From assembly GCF_028830055.1 (NCBI RefSeq), contig NZ_CP101655.1, positions 3,576,204 to 3,640,203 of the forward strand: a stretch of DNA of 64,000 nucleotides. The letters run 5' to 3'. Shown here in pieces: positions 15,379 to 23,562 of this stretch (its first letter is position 1; the number at the start of each line of letters is the position of its first letter). Below the pieces are notes generated by a model. The model ran no database searches. It saw only the letters and a list, made by a program, of their open reading frames with translations, and was not told the DNA's origin. Position numbers and translations under genes: made by a program. Source of the DNA: Pseudomonas serboccidentalis (lineage in GTDB: Bacteria > Pseudomonadota > Gammaproteobacteria > Pseudomonadales > Pseudomonadaceae).

Positions 15379-18300
15379 GAGCCCGAATGCCCAGTCGTTT
15401 AAAGATCTATCTCGCTGGATTGTGCGCGAGCCTGTGCCTGACGACTCAGGTAAATGCCGAGGGCGTTACCGCACAAGATTACGTGCTGCGCAGCCGTTCG
15501 GGTCACGAAACGCTGGTCGTGGCCCTTGAACCGTCGCAACGTCAATGGTTGCAGACTCGCAGCGAACTGGTACTGGGCACTTCCGCACCGGATTATCCGC
15601 CGTTCGACATGACCGCCAGCGGTCGCGATTACGAAGGCTTCACCGCCGACTACGCCGGCCTGCTCAGCCGGGCCACCGAGCTGCCGATCCGGGTCAAACG
15701 CTTTGCCTCACGGGACGCCGCCTTGCGAGCGCTGGTAGCCGGTCAGGTCGACATGCTCGGGACGGCCAACGGTTTCGAGGCGAGTCGTGCCGACGTCCTG
15801 CTTTCTACCCCCTACGCCATCGATCAGCCGGTACTGGTCACCCGTGAAGATGAGACCCGCACGCTCACCGAAGGCCTGGCCGGACTGCGCCTGAGCATGG
15901 TGTATCACTATCTGCCGCAGGATGAAGTCAAGGCGCTGTATCCCAAGGCCATCCTGACGTCCTATCCCTCCTATCAGAACGCAATCAACGCGGTGGCTTT
16001 CGATCAGGCCGATGTGTTTCTGGGCGACACCATCTCCACCCACTACATGATCAACAAGGGTTATCTGAACAACATTCGCATGGCCAATTTCGGCAAGCAG
16101 GAAGCCCATGGTTTCAGCTTTGCCGTGCGTGCAGACAACCCGCAACTCCTCGCCATCATCAACACCGCGCTCCAGGCCGTCTCAGCCAGTGAACGGGACA
16201 GCATCGCCAAGCGCTGGAGCGCCGGCAGCGACATCCTGCTGACCGACCAGAAGCTGCAATTGACCCACCATGAAGAGCAGTGGCTCAAGCAGCATCCAGT
16301 GCTGCGTGTCGTGGTCAATGAGGCGTTCGCACCGCTGACATTCTTCGACAGCGACGGCAATCTGCGGGGCATCACCGCAGACCTGCTCGAACTGCTGCGC
16401 CTGCGCACCGGCATGCGCTTCGAACTGGTACGCAGCCGCAGCGACGGCGACATGATCGAGCAGATCGACCAGCACCGGGCCGACCTGATAGCGGCGTTGC
16501 TCCCCACTCCTCAGCGGGAAAAGTCCCTGCTGTTCAGTCGCCCCTATCTGGAAAACTCGTTTGTCCTGCTGACACGCAAATCCGCTGACAGCCCGACTCA
16601 TCCAACCCAGCTCTCGGGCAAGTCCCTGGCGATCTCCCAAGGCAATCCCATGGCCGATTACCTGCGCCGCGAGTTCCCCGACATCCACCTGATTGAAACC
16701 TCCGATACCTTCGGCGCCGCGACGTTGCTCGCCGAAGGCAAAGCCGATGGCGCGGTCGCCTCGCTGGTGATCGCCAACTATCTGATTGCGTCGCGAATCT
16801 TCGAACACCCGTTGCAGATCACCACGACCCTGGGCACCCGCCAGGCGGCCTTTTCACTGGCCACCGCCCGCGACAACAGCGAACTGGGGTCGATCCTCGA
16901 CAAGGCGCTGCTGAGCATCACGCCCGAGGAACTGGGCGTCATCAACAGCCGCTGGCGTGGTTTTTCCAACGCCGCGCAAGGCAACTGGCATCACTACCAG
17001 CGCCTGTTCTACCAACTGATCGGCGCGGCGTGTTTGCTGCTGGTGTTGTCACTGCTGTGGAATGCCTACATGCGTCACCAGATCAAGCAGCGTCAGGCGG
17101 CCGAGCGCGCCCTGAACGATCAGTTCGAATTCATGCGCTCACTGGTCAACGGCACTCCGCATCCGATCTACGTGCGCGACCGTCGAGGCCTGCTGCAAAG
17201 CTGCAACGACAGCTACCTCGAAGCCTTCAACGCCAAACGTGAAGACGTGATCGGCAAAAGCGTCATGCAAGGCACCCTGAGCAATGCCTTCGAAGCGCAG
17301 GCGTATCAGGCGGATTACCAGCGGGTCGTGGACGAAGGCACGCCATTGGTGCTGGATCGTCCGCTGCACATTGGCGGTCGACGCCTGACGATCTACCACT
17401 GGATCCTGCCGTACCGCGACTCCAGCGGCGACGTGCAAGGGATCATCGGCGGCTGGATCGACATCAGCGAACGTCGACAACTGTTCGATGAATTGCGCAG
17501 CGCCAAGGAACAGGCGGACAACGCCAACCGCGCCAAAAGTACCTTTCTGGCGACCATGAGCCACGAAATCCGTACGCCGATGAATGCCATCATCGGCATG
17601 CTCGAATTGACCCTCAAACGCATGGCCGAACAGCATCCGGATCGTTCATCCATCGAAACCGCCTACTGCTCGGCCAAGGATCTGCTGGGCCTGATCGGCG
17701 ACATCCTCGATATCGCGCGGATCGAGTCCGGGCGCCTGAGCCTGAGTCCGGAGCGGGTCAATCTGGTCGAAACGGTGGCGTCAGTGGTCAGGATTTTCGA
17801 CGGCCTGGCCCGTCAGAAAAACCTTGCTCTGCCGCTGAGCGTCAATCCCCCCGGGCTTCAAGTCGATGTCGAACTCGATCCGTTACGCTTCAAGCAAATC
17901 CTGTCCAACCTGATCAGTAACGCCATCAAATTCACCGAGTACGGACAGGTGCGGATCACGCTGGACGTGCTGTCCAATGGCCCGGGAACGTGTTCGCTCA
18001 TCCAGTTGACGATCCAGGACACCGGGGTCGGGATCAGTATCGAAGATCAACAGCGCCTGTTCGAACCTTTCGCTCAGGCCGACGGTGGCAGACAGCAGGC
18101 CCGCAGTGGCGCGGGCCTGGGGCTGGTGATCAGCCGCAATCTCTGCGAAATGATGGGCGGCCAGTTGCAATTGAGCAGCCAGCCCGGGATCGGCACCCAG
18201 GTCTGTCTGTCGCTGCCGCTGCAAACGCTGCCGTGCACAGTGGCCACGACGAAAACCGAACCACCGATCCGCGTGACCTTTACGCCGCTGAACATCCTGG

Positions 18301-19031
18301 TGGTCGACGATCACCCCGCCAATCGCCTGTTGATGTGTCAGCAACTGGAGTTTCTCGGGCACCGCTTCAGCCTGGCGGAAGAAGGGCGAAGCGGGTTTGA
18401 ACAGTGGCAGGCAGGTGAATTCGATCTGGTGATTGCCGACTGCAACATGCCGCTGATGAACGGCTATGAACTGACCGCTGCCATCCGCCAGCAGGAACAA
18501 CGCACAGGTCGCGCACCGTGTACGGTGCTGGGCTTCACCGCCAACGCGCAGCCTGAGGAAGTGCAGCGCTGCAAACAGGCCGGCATGAATGACTGTCTGT
18601 TCAAGCCCTTGAGCCTCAGCGCGCTGAGCCACTGGGTCAACGGCTTGCAGCCCGTCGCGCCCGAGCCTGCATTCAATCTCCAGGGACTGAATCAGTTGAC
18701 GGGCGGCAATCCGCTGCAGGCCCGGCGCCTGCTCACAGAGTTGCTCAAGAGCAGCCGCCTCGATCGCCAGGAGTTGTTGGCCCTGGCCCCGCACAATGAT
18801 CGTGAGGCATTGGCGGTGGTGGCGCACAAGATCAAAGGAGCCGCCCGAATCGCTCAGGCTTCGCGCCTGATCGCCCGTTGCGATGCGCTCGAACAAGCCT
18901 GCGCGCCGACAACGCCCGGGCTCACTCTCGTGCATCGCATACAGGCCACCGATGCGGCCATGGTCGAACTGGAGCAGGCGTTGCAGCAACAACTCGAACC
19001 GCTTGAAAAAAGCAGAATGACCGAGCCTTAA
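15375..19031 (+). CDS. BvgS/EvgS-type hybrid sensor histidine kinase (tandem Venus-flytrap)
   Basis: The 1218-residue phosphorelay kinase carries a signal peptide (1-29), two periplasmic SBP_bac_3 Venus-flytrap domains (about 55-280 and 300-535), one membrane segment (about 545-562, LIGAACLLLVLSLLWNAY), PAS (about 585-700), HisKA with SHEIRTPMNA (His near 730), HATPase (DTGVGIS, GAGLGLVIS), receiver with D near 1022 (LVIADCNMP) and a C-terminal HPt (AHKIKGAAR, His near 1151). All four relay sites are intact. The GTG at 15375 overlaps the regulator's stop; an ATG at 15387 is equally possible. Flytrap domains suggest control by a small-molecule ligand. Confidence 0.94.
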   Translation: MRARMPSRLKIYLAGLCASLCLTTQVNAEGVTAQDYVLRSRSGHETLVVALEPSQRQWLQTRSELVLGTSAPDYPPFDMTASGRDYEGFTADYAGLLSRATELPIRVKRFASRDAALRALVAGQVDMLGTANGFEASRADVLLSTPYAIDQPVLVTREDETRTLTEGLAGLRLSMVYHYLPQDEVKALYPKAILTSYPSYQNAINAVAFDQADVFLGDTISTHYMINKGYLNNIRMANFGKQEAHGFSFAVRADNPQLLAIINTALQAVSASERDSIAKRWSAGSDILLTDQKLQLTHHEEQWLKQHPVLRVVVNEAFAPLTFFDSDGNLRGITADLLELLRLRTGMRFELVRSRSDGDMIEQIDQHRADLIAALLPTPQREKSLLFSRPYLENSFVLLTRKSADSPTHPTQLSGKSLAISQGNPMADYLRREFPDIHLIETSDTFGAATLLAEGKADGAVASLVIANYLIASRIFEHPLQITTTLGTRQAAFSLATARDNSELGSILDKALLSITPEELGVINSRWRGFSNAAQGNWHHYQRLFYQLIGAACLLLVLSLLWNAYMRHQIKQRQAAERALNDQFEFMRSLVNGTPHPIYVRDRRGLLQSCNDSYLEAFNAKREDVIGKSVMQGTLSNAFEAQAYQADYQRVVDEGTPLVLDRPLHIGGRRLTIYHWILPYRDSSGDVQGIIGGWIDISERRQLFDELRSAKEQADNANRAKSTFLATMSHEIRTPMNAIIGMLELTLKRMAEQHPDRSSIETAYCSAKDLLGLIGDILDIARIESGRLSLSPERVNLVETVASVVRIFDGLARQKNLALPLSVNPPGLQVDVELDPLRFKQILSNLISNAIKFTEYGQVRITLDVLSNGPGTCSLIQLTIQDTGVGISIEDQQRLFEPFAQADGGRQQARSGAGLGLVISRNLCEMMGGQLQLSSQPGIGTQVCLSLPLQTLPCTVATTKTEPPIRVTFTPLNILVVDDHPANRLLMCQQLEFLGHRFSLAEEGRSGFEQWQAGEFDLVIADCNMPLMNGYELTAAIRQQEQRTGRAPCTVLGFTANAQPEEVQRCKQAGMNDCLFKPLSLSALSHWVNGLQPVAPEPAFNLQGLNQLTGGNPLQARRLLTELLKSSRLDRQELLALAPHNDREALAVVAHKIKGAARIAQASRLIARCDALEQACAPTTPGLTLVHRIQATDAAMVELEQALQQQLEPLEKSRMTEP

Positions 19032-19079
19032 CTATGCTTGGGCGCTGAGCAGTGTGTTTACTTCAATGGAGAGCCAGCG

Positions 19080-22025
19080 ATGCCCAGCCCACTGCGCCCG
19101 GATCAACGCCGGTTCCCGTTGCATGTGCATATCAGCGTCATGTTCACCTTTCTGCTGTTGCTCACGGGCATCGTGCTGGGACTGTTCAATTATCGCCAGA
19201 CCACCCGGATCATCCTGTCGAGCAGCGAAAACCTGTTCAATCGTATCGAACAGGACGTGCGCCTGGACCTGCAGGCCACTTACCAGCCGATCCGGCATTT
19301 GCTCAGTCTGCTGGCGGTCAACCAGGCGACCGAGGCCTCGAACCTGCAACAGCGTCTGGCACTGCTCAAGCCGTTCAGTCAGTCGCTCAAGGACAACACC
19401 GACCTCGCTTCGCTGTATCTGGGCTATGGCAACGGCGACTTCTTCATGGTGCGCCCCTTGCGCACCGACGCCCTGAAAACCCTGCTCAAGGCGCCGCCGA
19501 CAGCGGCCTATCAGGTCTGGAGTATCGAACACACGGCCAGCGGCACCGCGTCTTCACAATCGTTGTTCTTCGACGAAACGCTGAACCCGGTCGCTCATCA
19601 GGACAATCCCGACGATCGCTACGACCCGCGCACCCGCAACTGGTACAGCAACGCCCTGCGACAAGGCGATCAGATCACCACCGAACCCTACGTGTTTTTC
19701 TCCACGCACAACGTCGGCACCACCCTCGCCCGGCGCAGCAGCGCAACAACGGTGATCGGTGCCGATCTGACCTTGGCCGCGCTCTCGGCCACCTTGATCA
19801 AGCACGTGGTTACACCCTCCACCGAAATCGTGCTGTTCGATGCCGATGGCAATGCCGTGGCCTATCCGGACAGCAGCCGGCTGATTGTCGATGACAGCAA
19901 TGCACGCCTGGCCAAGGCCGCCGACCTGAGTCCGAATCTGCACGCGCTGCTGTCCACGGCGCATCAGGGCAAGCGGCTCGACGTCGCGGGCCGACACTGG
20001 ATCGTCGCCCGCAGCAACCTGCAGGAAGGCGGCCCGAAAGGTCTGCAGATGGCCCTGCTGGTGCCGGAGGACGAGTTGCTCGCCGACGCCTACCGCATGC
20101 GCTGGCAAGGCGCGCTGATCACCTTGGCGACATTGCTGCTGTGCCTGCCGCTGGGTTGGCTGATATCGCGAATTCTGGTCAAGCCGCTGCACGCGCTGGT
20201 CAAGGAAGCCGACGCGATTCGCAGTTTCGATTTCAACTTTCCGGTCACCCGCCGCTCGCCAGTGCTGGAGGTGGATCAGTTGAGCCTGTCGATGGCCCGC
20301 ATGAAGGACACACTTGCCAGTTTCTTCCGCATCACCGACAGCCTGTGCGCCGAAACCCGCTTCGCCCCGCTGCTGCAACGGGTGCTGTTCGAAACGGTGC
20401 AGATCGCCCAGGCGCAGGCAGGCTTGATCTATCTGCGCGAAAACGATGGCAACCGGATGGAACCCTACGGGCTGGTGATCGATGGCGTCTCGCAGGATCT
20501 GGACGAGTTCGATGTGCTGGGTCAGGAGCTTCTGGCGGGTCAGGGGCCTGCGTGGTTCCAGCAACTGACGAACGCTGACAACGTGGTGACCAGTCTTGGC
20601 TTCGAACAGGCCGGGGACTTGCAGAAAGTACTGCTGGCGATGACGTCGCCGCGTATCCACTTGATCGGCATTCGCCTGCGCAACCGGCACAACGAAACCA
20701 TCGGCCTGTTGATTCTGCTGATCAACGACAGCGGCACCGCGCAGGATCTGGAAAAACTGCGTCCGGACCGCATCGCCTTCCTGCAGGCGGTTTCCGGCGC
20801 TGCGGCGGTGAGTATCGAAAGCCAGCGCCTGCAGGCAAAGCAGAAGCAGTTGCTCGATGCGTTCATCCAGCTGCTGGCCGGTGCCATCGACGCCAAGAGC
20901 CCCTACACCGGTGGCCACTGCCAGCGCGTGCCGGAGCTGACGCTGATGCTCGCGCAGGCCGCTGCCGCCAGCCAGGCGCCGGCGTTTCAGGGCTATCAGC
21001 CAAACGAAGACGAATGGGAGGCCCTGCACATCGCCGCCTGGCTGCACGACTGCGGCAAGGTCACGACACCGGAATACGTGGTCGACAAGGCCACCAAACT
21101 GGAAACCCTCAATGATCGCATCCACGAAATCCGCACCCGCTTCGAGGTGCTCAAACGCGACGCCTGGATCAGCTACTGGCAGGCACTGGCCATGGGCGGC
21201 AACGAGGCGCAACTGAGCGAACTCCGTGACGCCACGCTGACAGAACTGGACGACGACTTTGCATTTGTCGCCCACTGCAACCTGGGCGGTGAGGCCATGG
21301 CGCCAGCCGATCTGCAGCGCCTTGAGCGCATTGCCGAGCGTCGCTGGACGCGCACCCTCGATGATCGTCTGGGCGTGTCCTGGGAGGAAAACCGGCGGCA
21401 GGCACGAACGCCTGCACCGAAGCTTCCGGCCAGCGAACCTCTGCTGGCGGACAAACCCGAACACCTGATCGAACGCGCCGACAGCGAACTGATTCCGGAA
21501 GACAACCCGTGGGGATTCAAACTGGATGTGCCGCGCTACAAATACAACCGCGGCGAACGCTACAACCTGAGCATCGCCCGCGGCACGCTGACCCGCGAAG
21601 AGCGCTACATCATCAATCACCACATGGTGCAGACGATCCTGATGCTCAGCCACCTGCCCTTCCCGGGGCACCTGGACAGCGTCGCGGAAATCGCCGGTGG
21701 GCATCATGAAAAAATGGACGGCAGCGGTTACCCCAAACGCCTGAAGCGCGAAGACATGAGCCTGCCGGCGCGGATGATGGCGATTGCCGATATCTTCGAG
21801 GCTCTGACTGCGGCTGACCGGCCGTACAAGAAGGCCAAATCCCTGAGCGAAGCACTGGGGATCATGGCCACCATGTGCCGCGAGGCCCACATCGATGCCG
21901 AATTGTTCGGGCTGTTCATCAACGAAGGGGTGTACATGCAGTACGCCGCGCGGTTTCTCGACCCGCGGCAAATCGATGCGGTAGAACCGGCCAGCCTGTT
22001 GCGCAAGGCTGGCCTGAGCGCCTGA
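19080..22025 (+). CDS. Cache-HAMP-GAF-HD-GYP protein (probable c-di-GMP phosphodiesterase)
   Basis: This 981-residue inner-membrane protein has TM1 (about 18-40), a periplasmic double Cache domain (about 45-340, with 'YDPRTRNWYSNAL'), TM2 (about 348-368), HAMP, a GAF-like region (about 420-590) and HD-GYP. The HD motif (AAWLHDCGK, near 656) and HHEKMDGSGYP (near 875-885) are intact, and 'ADIFEALTAADRPYKKAKS' follows, so hydrolysis of c-di-GMP is likely. About 150 extra residues lie between the HD motif and the next conserved histidines. It starts 48 bases after the BvgS-type kinase, with GGAGAG before the ATG, suggesting co-transcription. Confidence 0.92.
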   Translation: MPSPLRPDQRRFPLHVHISVMFTFLLLLTGIVLGLFNYRQTTRIILSSSENLFNRIEQDVRLDLQATYQPIRHLLSLLAVNQATEASNLQQRLALLKPFSQSLKDNTDLASLYLGYGNGDFFMVRPLRTDALKTLLKAPPTAAYQVWSIEHTASGTASSQSLFFDETLNPVAHQDNPDDRYDPRTRNWYSNALRQGDQITTEPYVFFSTHNVGTTLARRSSATTVIGADLTLAALSATLIKHVVTPSTEIVLFDADGNAVAYPDSSRLIVDDSNARLAKAADLSPNLHALLSTAHQGKRLDVAGRHWIVARSNLQEGGPKGLQMALLVPEDELLADAYRMRWQGALITLATLLLCLPLGWLISRILVKPLHALVKEADAIRSFDFNFPVTRRSPVLEVDQLSLSMARMKDTLASFFRITDSLCAETRFAPLLQRVLFETVQIAQAQAGLIYLRENDGNRMEPYGLVIDGVSQDLDEFDVLGQELLAGQGPAWFQQLTNADNVVTSLGFEQAGDLQKVLLAMTSPRIHLIGIRLRNRHNETIGLLILLINDSGTAQDLEKLRPDRIAFLQAVSGAAAVSIESQRLQAKQKQLLDAFIQLLAGAIDAKSPYTGGHCQRVPELTLMLAQAAAASQAPAFQGYQPNEDEWEALHIAAWLHDCGKVTTPEYVVDKATKLETLNDRIHEIRTRFEVLKRDAWISYWQALAMGGNEAQLSELRDATLTELDDDFAFVAHCNLGGEAMAPADLQRLERIAERRWTRTLDDRLGVSWEENRRQARTPAPKLPASEPLLADKPEHLIERADSELIPEDNPWGFKLDVPRYKYNRGERYNLSIARGTLTREERYIINHHMVQTILMLSHLPFPGHLDSVAEIAGGHHEKMDGSGYPKRLKREDMSLPARMMAIADIFEALTAADRPYKKAKSLSEALGIMATMCREAHIDAELFGLFINEGVYMQYAARFLDPRQIDAVEPASLLRKAGLSA

Positions 22026-22508
22026 TCAGCAGTCGGTCAGACGCAGGAAGATCGCCGCCAGACGCTCGATACCGGCCTGATCGTCGGCACCGAAACGTGC
22101 CAGTTTCGGGCTGTCGAGATCGAGCACGCCGATCAACCGACCATCCTTGACCAGCGGTACCACCAGCTCGCTGTTCGAGGCGCTGTCACAGGCAATGTGC
22201 CCGGGAAAGGCATGCACGTCTTCGACCCGCTGGGTCTGCAGACTGGCCGCCGCCGCGCCACACACGCCGCGACCGAATGGAATGCGCACGCAGGCGATCT
22301 GCCCCTGAAACGGGCCAAGCACCAGTTCTTCGTTGCGATTGAGGTAGAAACCGGCCCAGTTCAAGTCATCGAGCTGGTTGAACAGGAACGCCGAAAACTG
22401 CGCGGCGTTGGCGATGAAATCGCGCTCGTCCGCCAGCAGCGACTCCAGTTGCGCGGCCAACATGCCATAGCCTTCAAGGCCCTGGCCGCTTTGTTGCAAA
22501 TCAATCAT
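22026..22508 (-). CDS. Free methionine-(R)-sulfoxide reductase (GAF domain)
   Basis: At 160 residues this is a single GAF domain of the fRMsr type, which reduces free Met-R-sulfoxide. The three functional cysteines are in place: 'QIACVRIPFGRGVCGAAA' (two) and 'GHIACDSASNSELVVPLV' (third), and 'NWAGFYL' marks the substrate pocket. The ATG at 22508 overlaps the stop of the DUF815 gene by 4 bases, so both are in one operon. The stop abuts that of the convergent HD-GYP gene with no gap. It complements the protein-bound Met-R-sulfoxide reductase MsrB encoded 4.4 kb away. Confidence 0.92.
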   Translation of the reverse strand: MIDLQQSGQGLEGYGMLAAQLESLLADERDFIANAAQFSAFLFNQLDDLNWAGFYLNRNEELVLGPFQGQIACVRIPFGRGVCGAAAASLQTQRVEDVHAFPGHIACDSASNSELVVPLVKDGRLIGVLDLDSPKLARFGADDQAGIERLAAIFLRLTDC

Positions 22509-23395
22509 GCCTTGTGCTCCAGCAATTTCAGTCCCACCCAGTAACGGGCGAATTGGTACGCGCAACGTCCATTGCGATTGCCGCGCCCGGTTGCCCAGCG
22601 CACGGCGAGGATGTCCAGCGCTTCGTCACGCTGCCAGCTCAAGCCGGCCTTGGCCGCCAACTGGCCGATCCAGTGTTCGACGACGTTGAGAAAGTGCTCT
22701 TGGGTAAACGGATAGAACGACAGCCACAGACCGAAACGGTCCGACAGGGCGATCTTGTCTTCCACCGCTTCGCTGGGATGCAGTTCGCCGTCGACGCGTT
22801 TCCAGTTCTCGTTGTCGCTTTCCTTCTCCGGCACCAGATGGCGGCGGTTGGACGTGGCGTACAGCAAGACGTTGTCCGGCGCCTGCTCCAGCGAGCCGTC
22901 GAGCACACTTTTCAGGACGCGGTAATCACCTTCACCGGATTCGAACGACAGGTCATCGCAGAACAGCACGAAGCGCTGTGGCAGTTTGGCGATCTGCTCC
23001 ACCACCCGCGGCAGGTCTGCCAGGTGATCGCGCTCGATCTCGATCAGGCGCAGGCCGGCCTGGGCGTGCTCGGCCAGCAACGCCCGCACCAGCGAGGATT
23101 TACCGGTACCGCGCGAGCCCCAGAGCAGCGCGTGGTTGGCCGGCATGCCGTCGAGAAACTGTTGGGTGTTACGCCCCAGTTGCTCCAGCTGCCGGTCGAC
23201 ACCGATCAGGTCACTCAGACGCATGTCGAGGCTGACTTCCAGCGGCAGCAGAAACCCGCTGCGCCCGTCGCGCTGCCAGCGCGCCGCCAGGCAGGTGTTC
23301 CAGTCAATAACAGGACGCGGAGCCGGCAACAGCGGCTCGATCCGCGCCAGAACCGACTCGGCGCGTTCAAGAAAAGCATTCAATCGGGAATCCAC
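22505..23395 (-). CDS. DUF815-family ATPase
   Basis: This 296-residue P-loop protein carries Walker A 'GSRGTGKSS' (near residue 95) and Walker B 'FVLFCDDLSFE'; 'YATSNRRHLVPE' resembles the sensor region of AAA-type ATPases. This matches the DUF815 family of predicted ATPases, whose role is not established. I chose the GTG at 23395 over the upstream in-frame start because GAGGAG sits 5 bases before it and the extra N terminus (His-rich) looks non-coding. It overlaps the fRMsr gene by 4 bases downstream. Confidence 0.85.
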   Translation of the reverse strand: MDSRLNAFLERAESVLARIEPLLPAPRPVIDWNTCLAARWQRDGRSGFLLPLEVSLDMRLSDLIGVDRQLEQLGRNTQQFLDGMPANHALLWGSRGTGKSSLVRALLAEHAQAGLRLIEIERDHLADLPRVVEQIAKLPQRFVLFCDDLSFESGEGDYRVLKSVLDGSLEQAPDNVLLYATSNRRHLVPEKESDNENWKRVDGELHPSEAVEDKIALSDRFGLWLSFYPFTQEHFLNVVEHWIGQLAAKAGLSWQRDEALDILAVRWATGRGNRNGRCAYQFARYWVGLKLLEHKA

Positions 23396-23562
23396 GTCTT
23401 CTCCTCGGGCACGTTCAAAGTGATGATGGTGCTTCAGCGACGACAATCAGATCAACAATGGCGCGCCGCGCCCTTGTTACAAGGCGATTCGGGAACCTCG
23501 GTATCCATACATGATCGACTATGCTTGAGCAGCGAAGGGAAACGGAAGTGGTTCATCACCCT

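Noticed and set aside
19554..21971. 805-codon open frame on the minus strand
   Set aside because: It lies wholly opposite the HD-GYP gene, reads as His/Gln/Val-rich low-similarity sequence and is explained by high GC3 on the coding strand.
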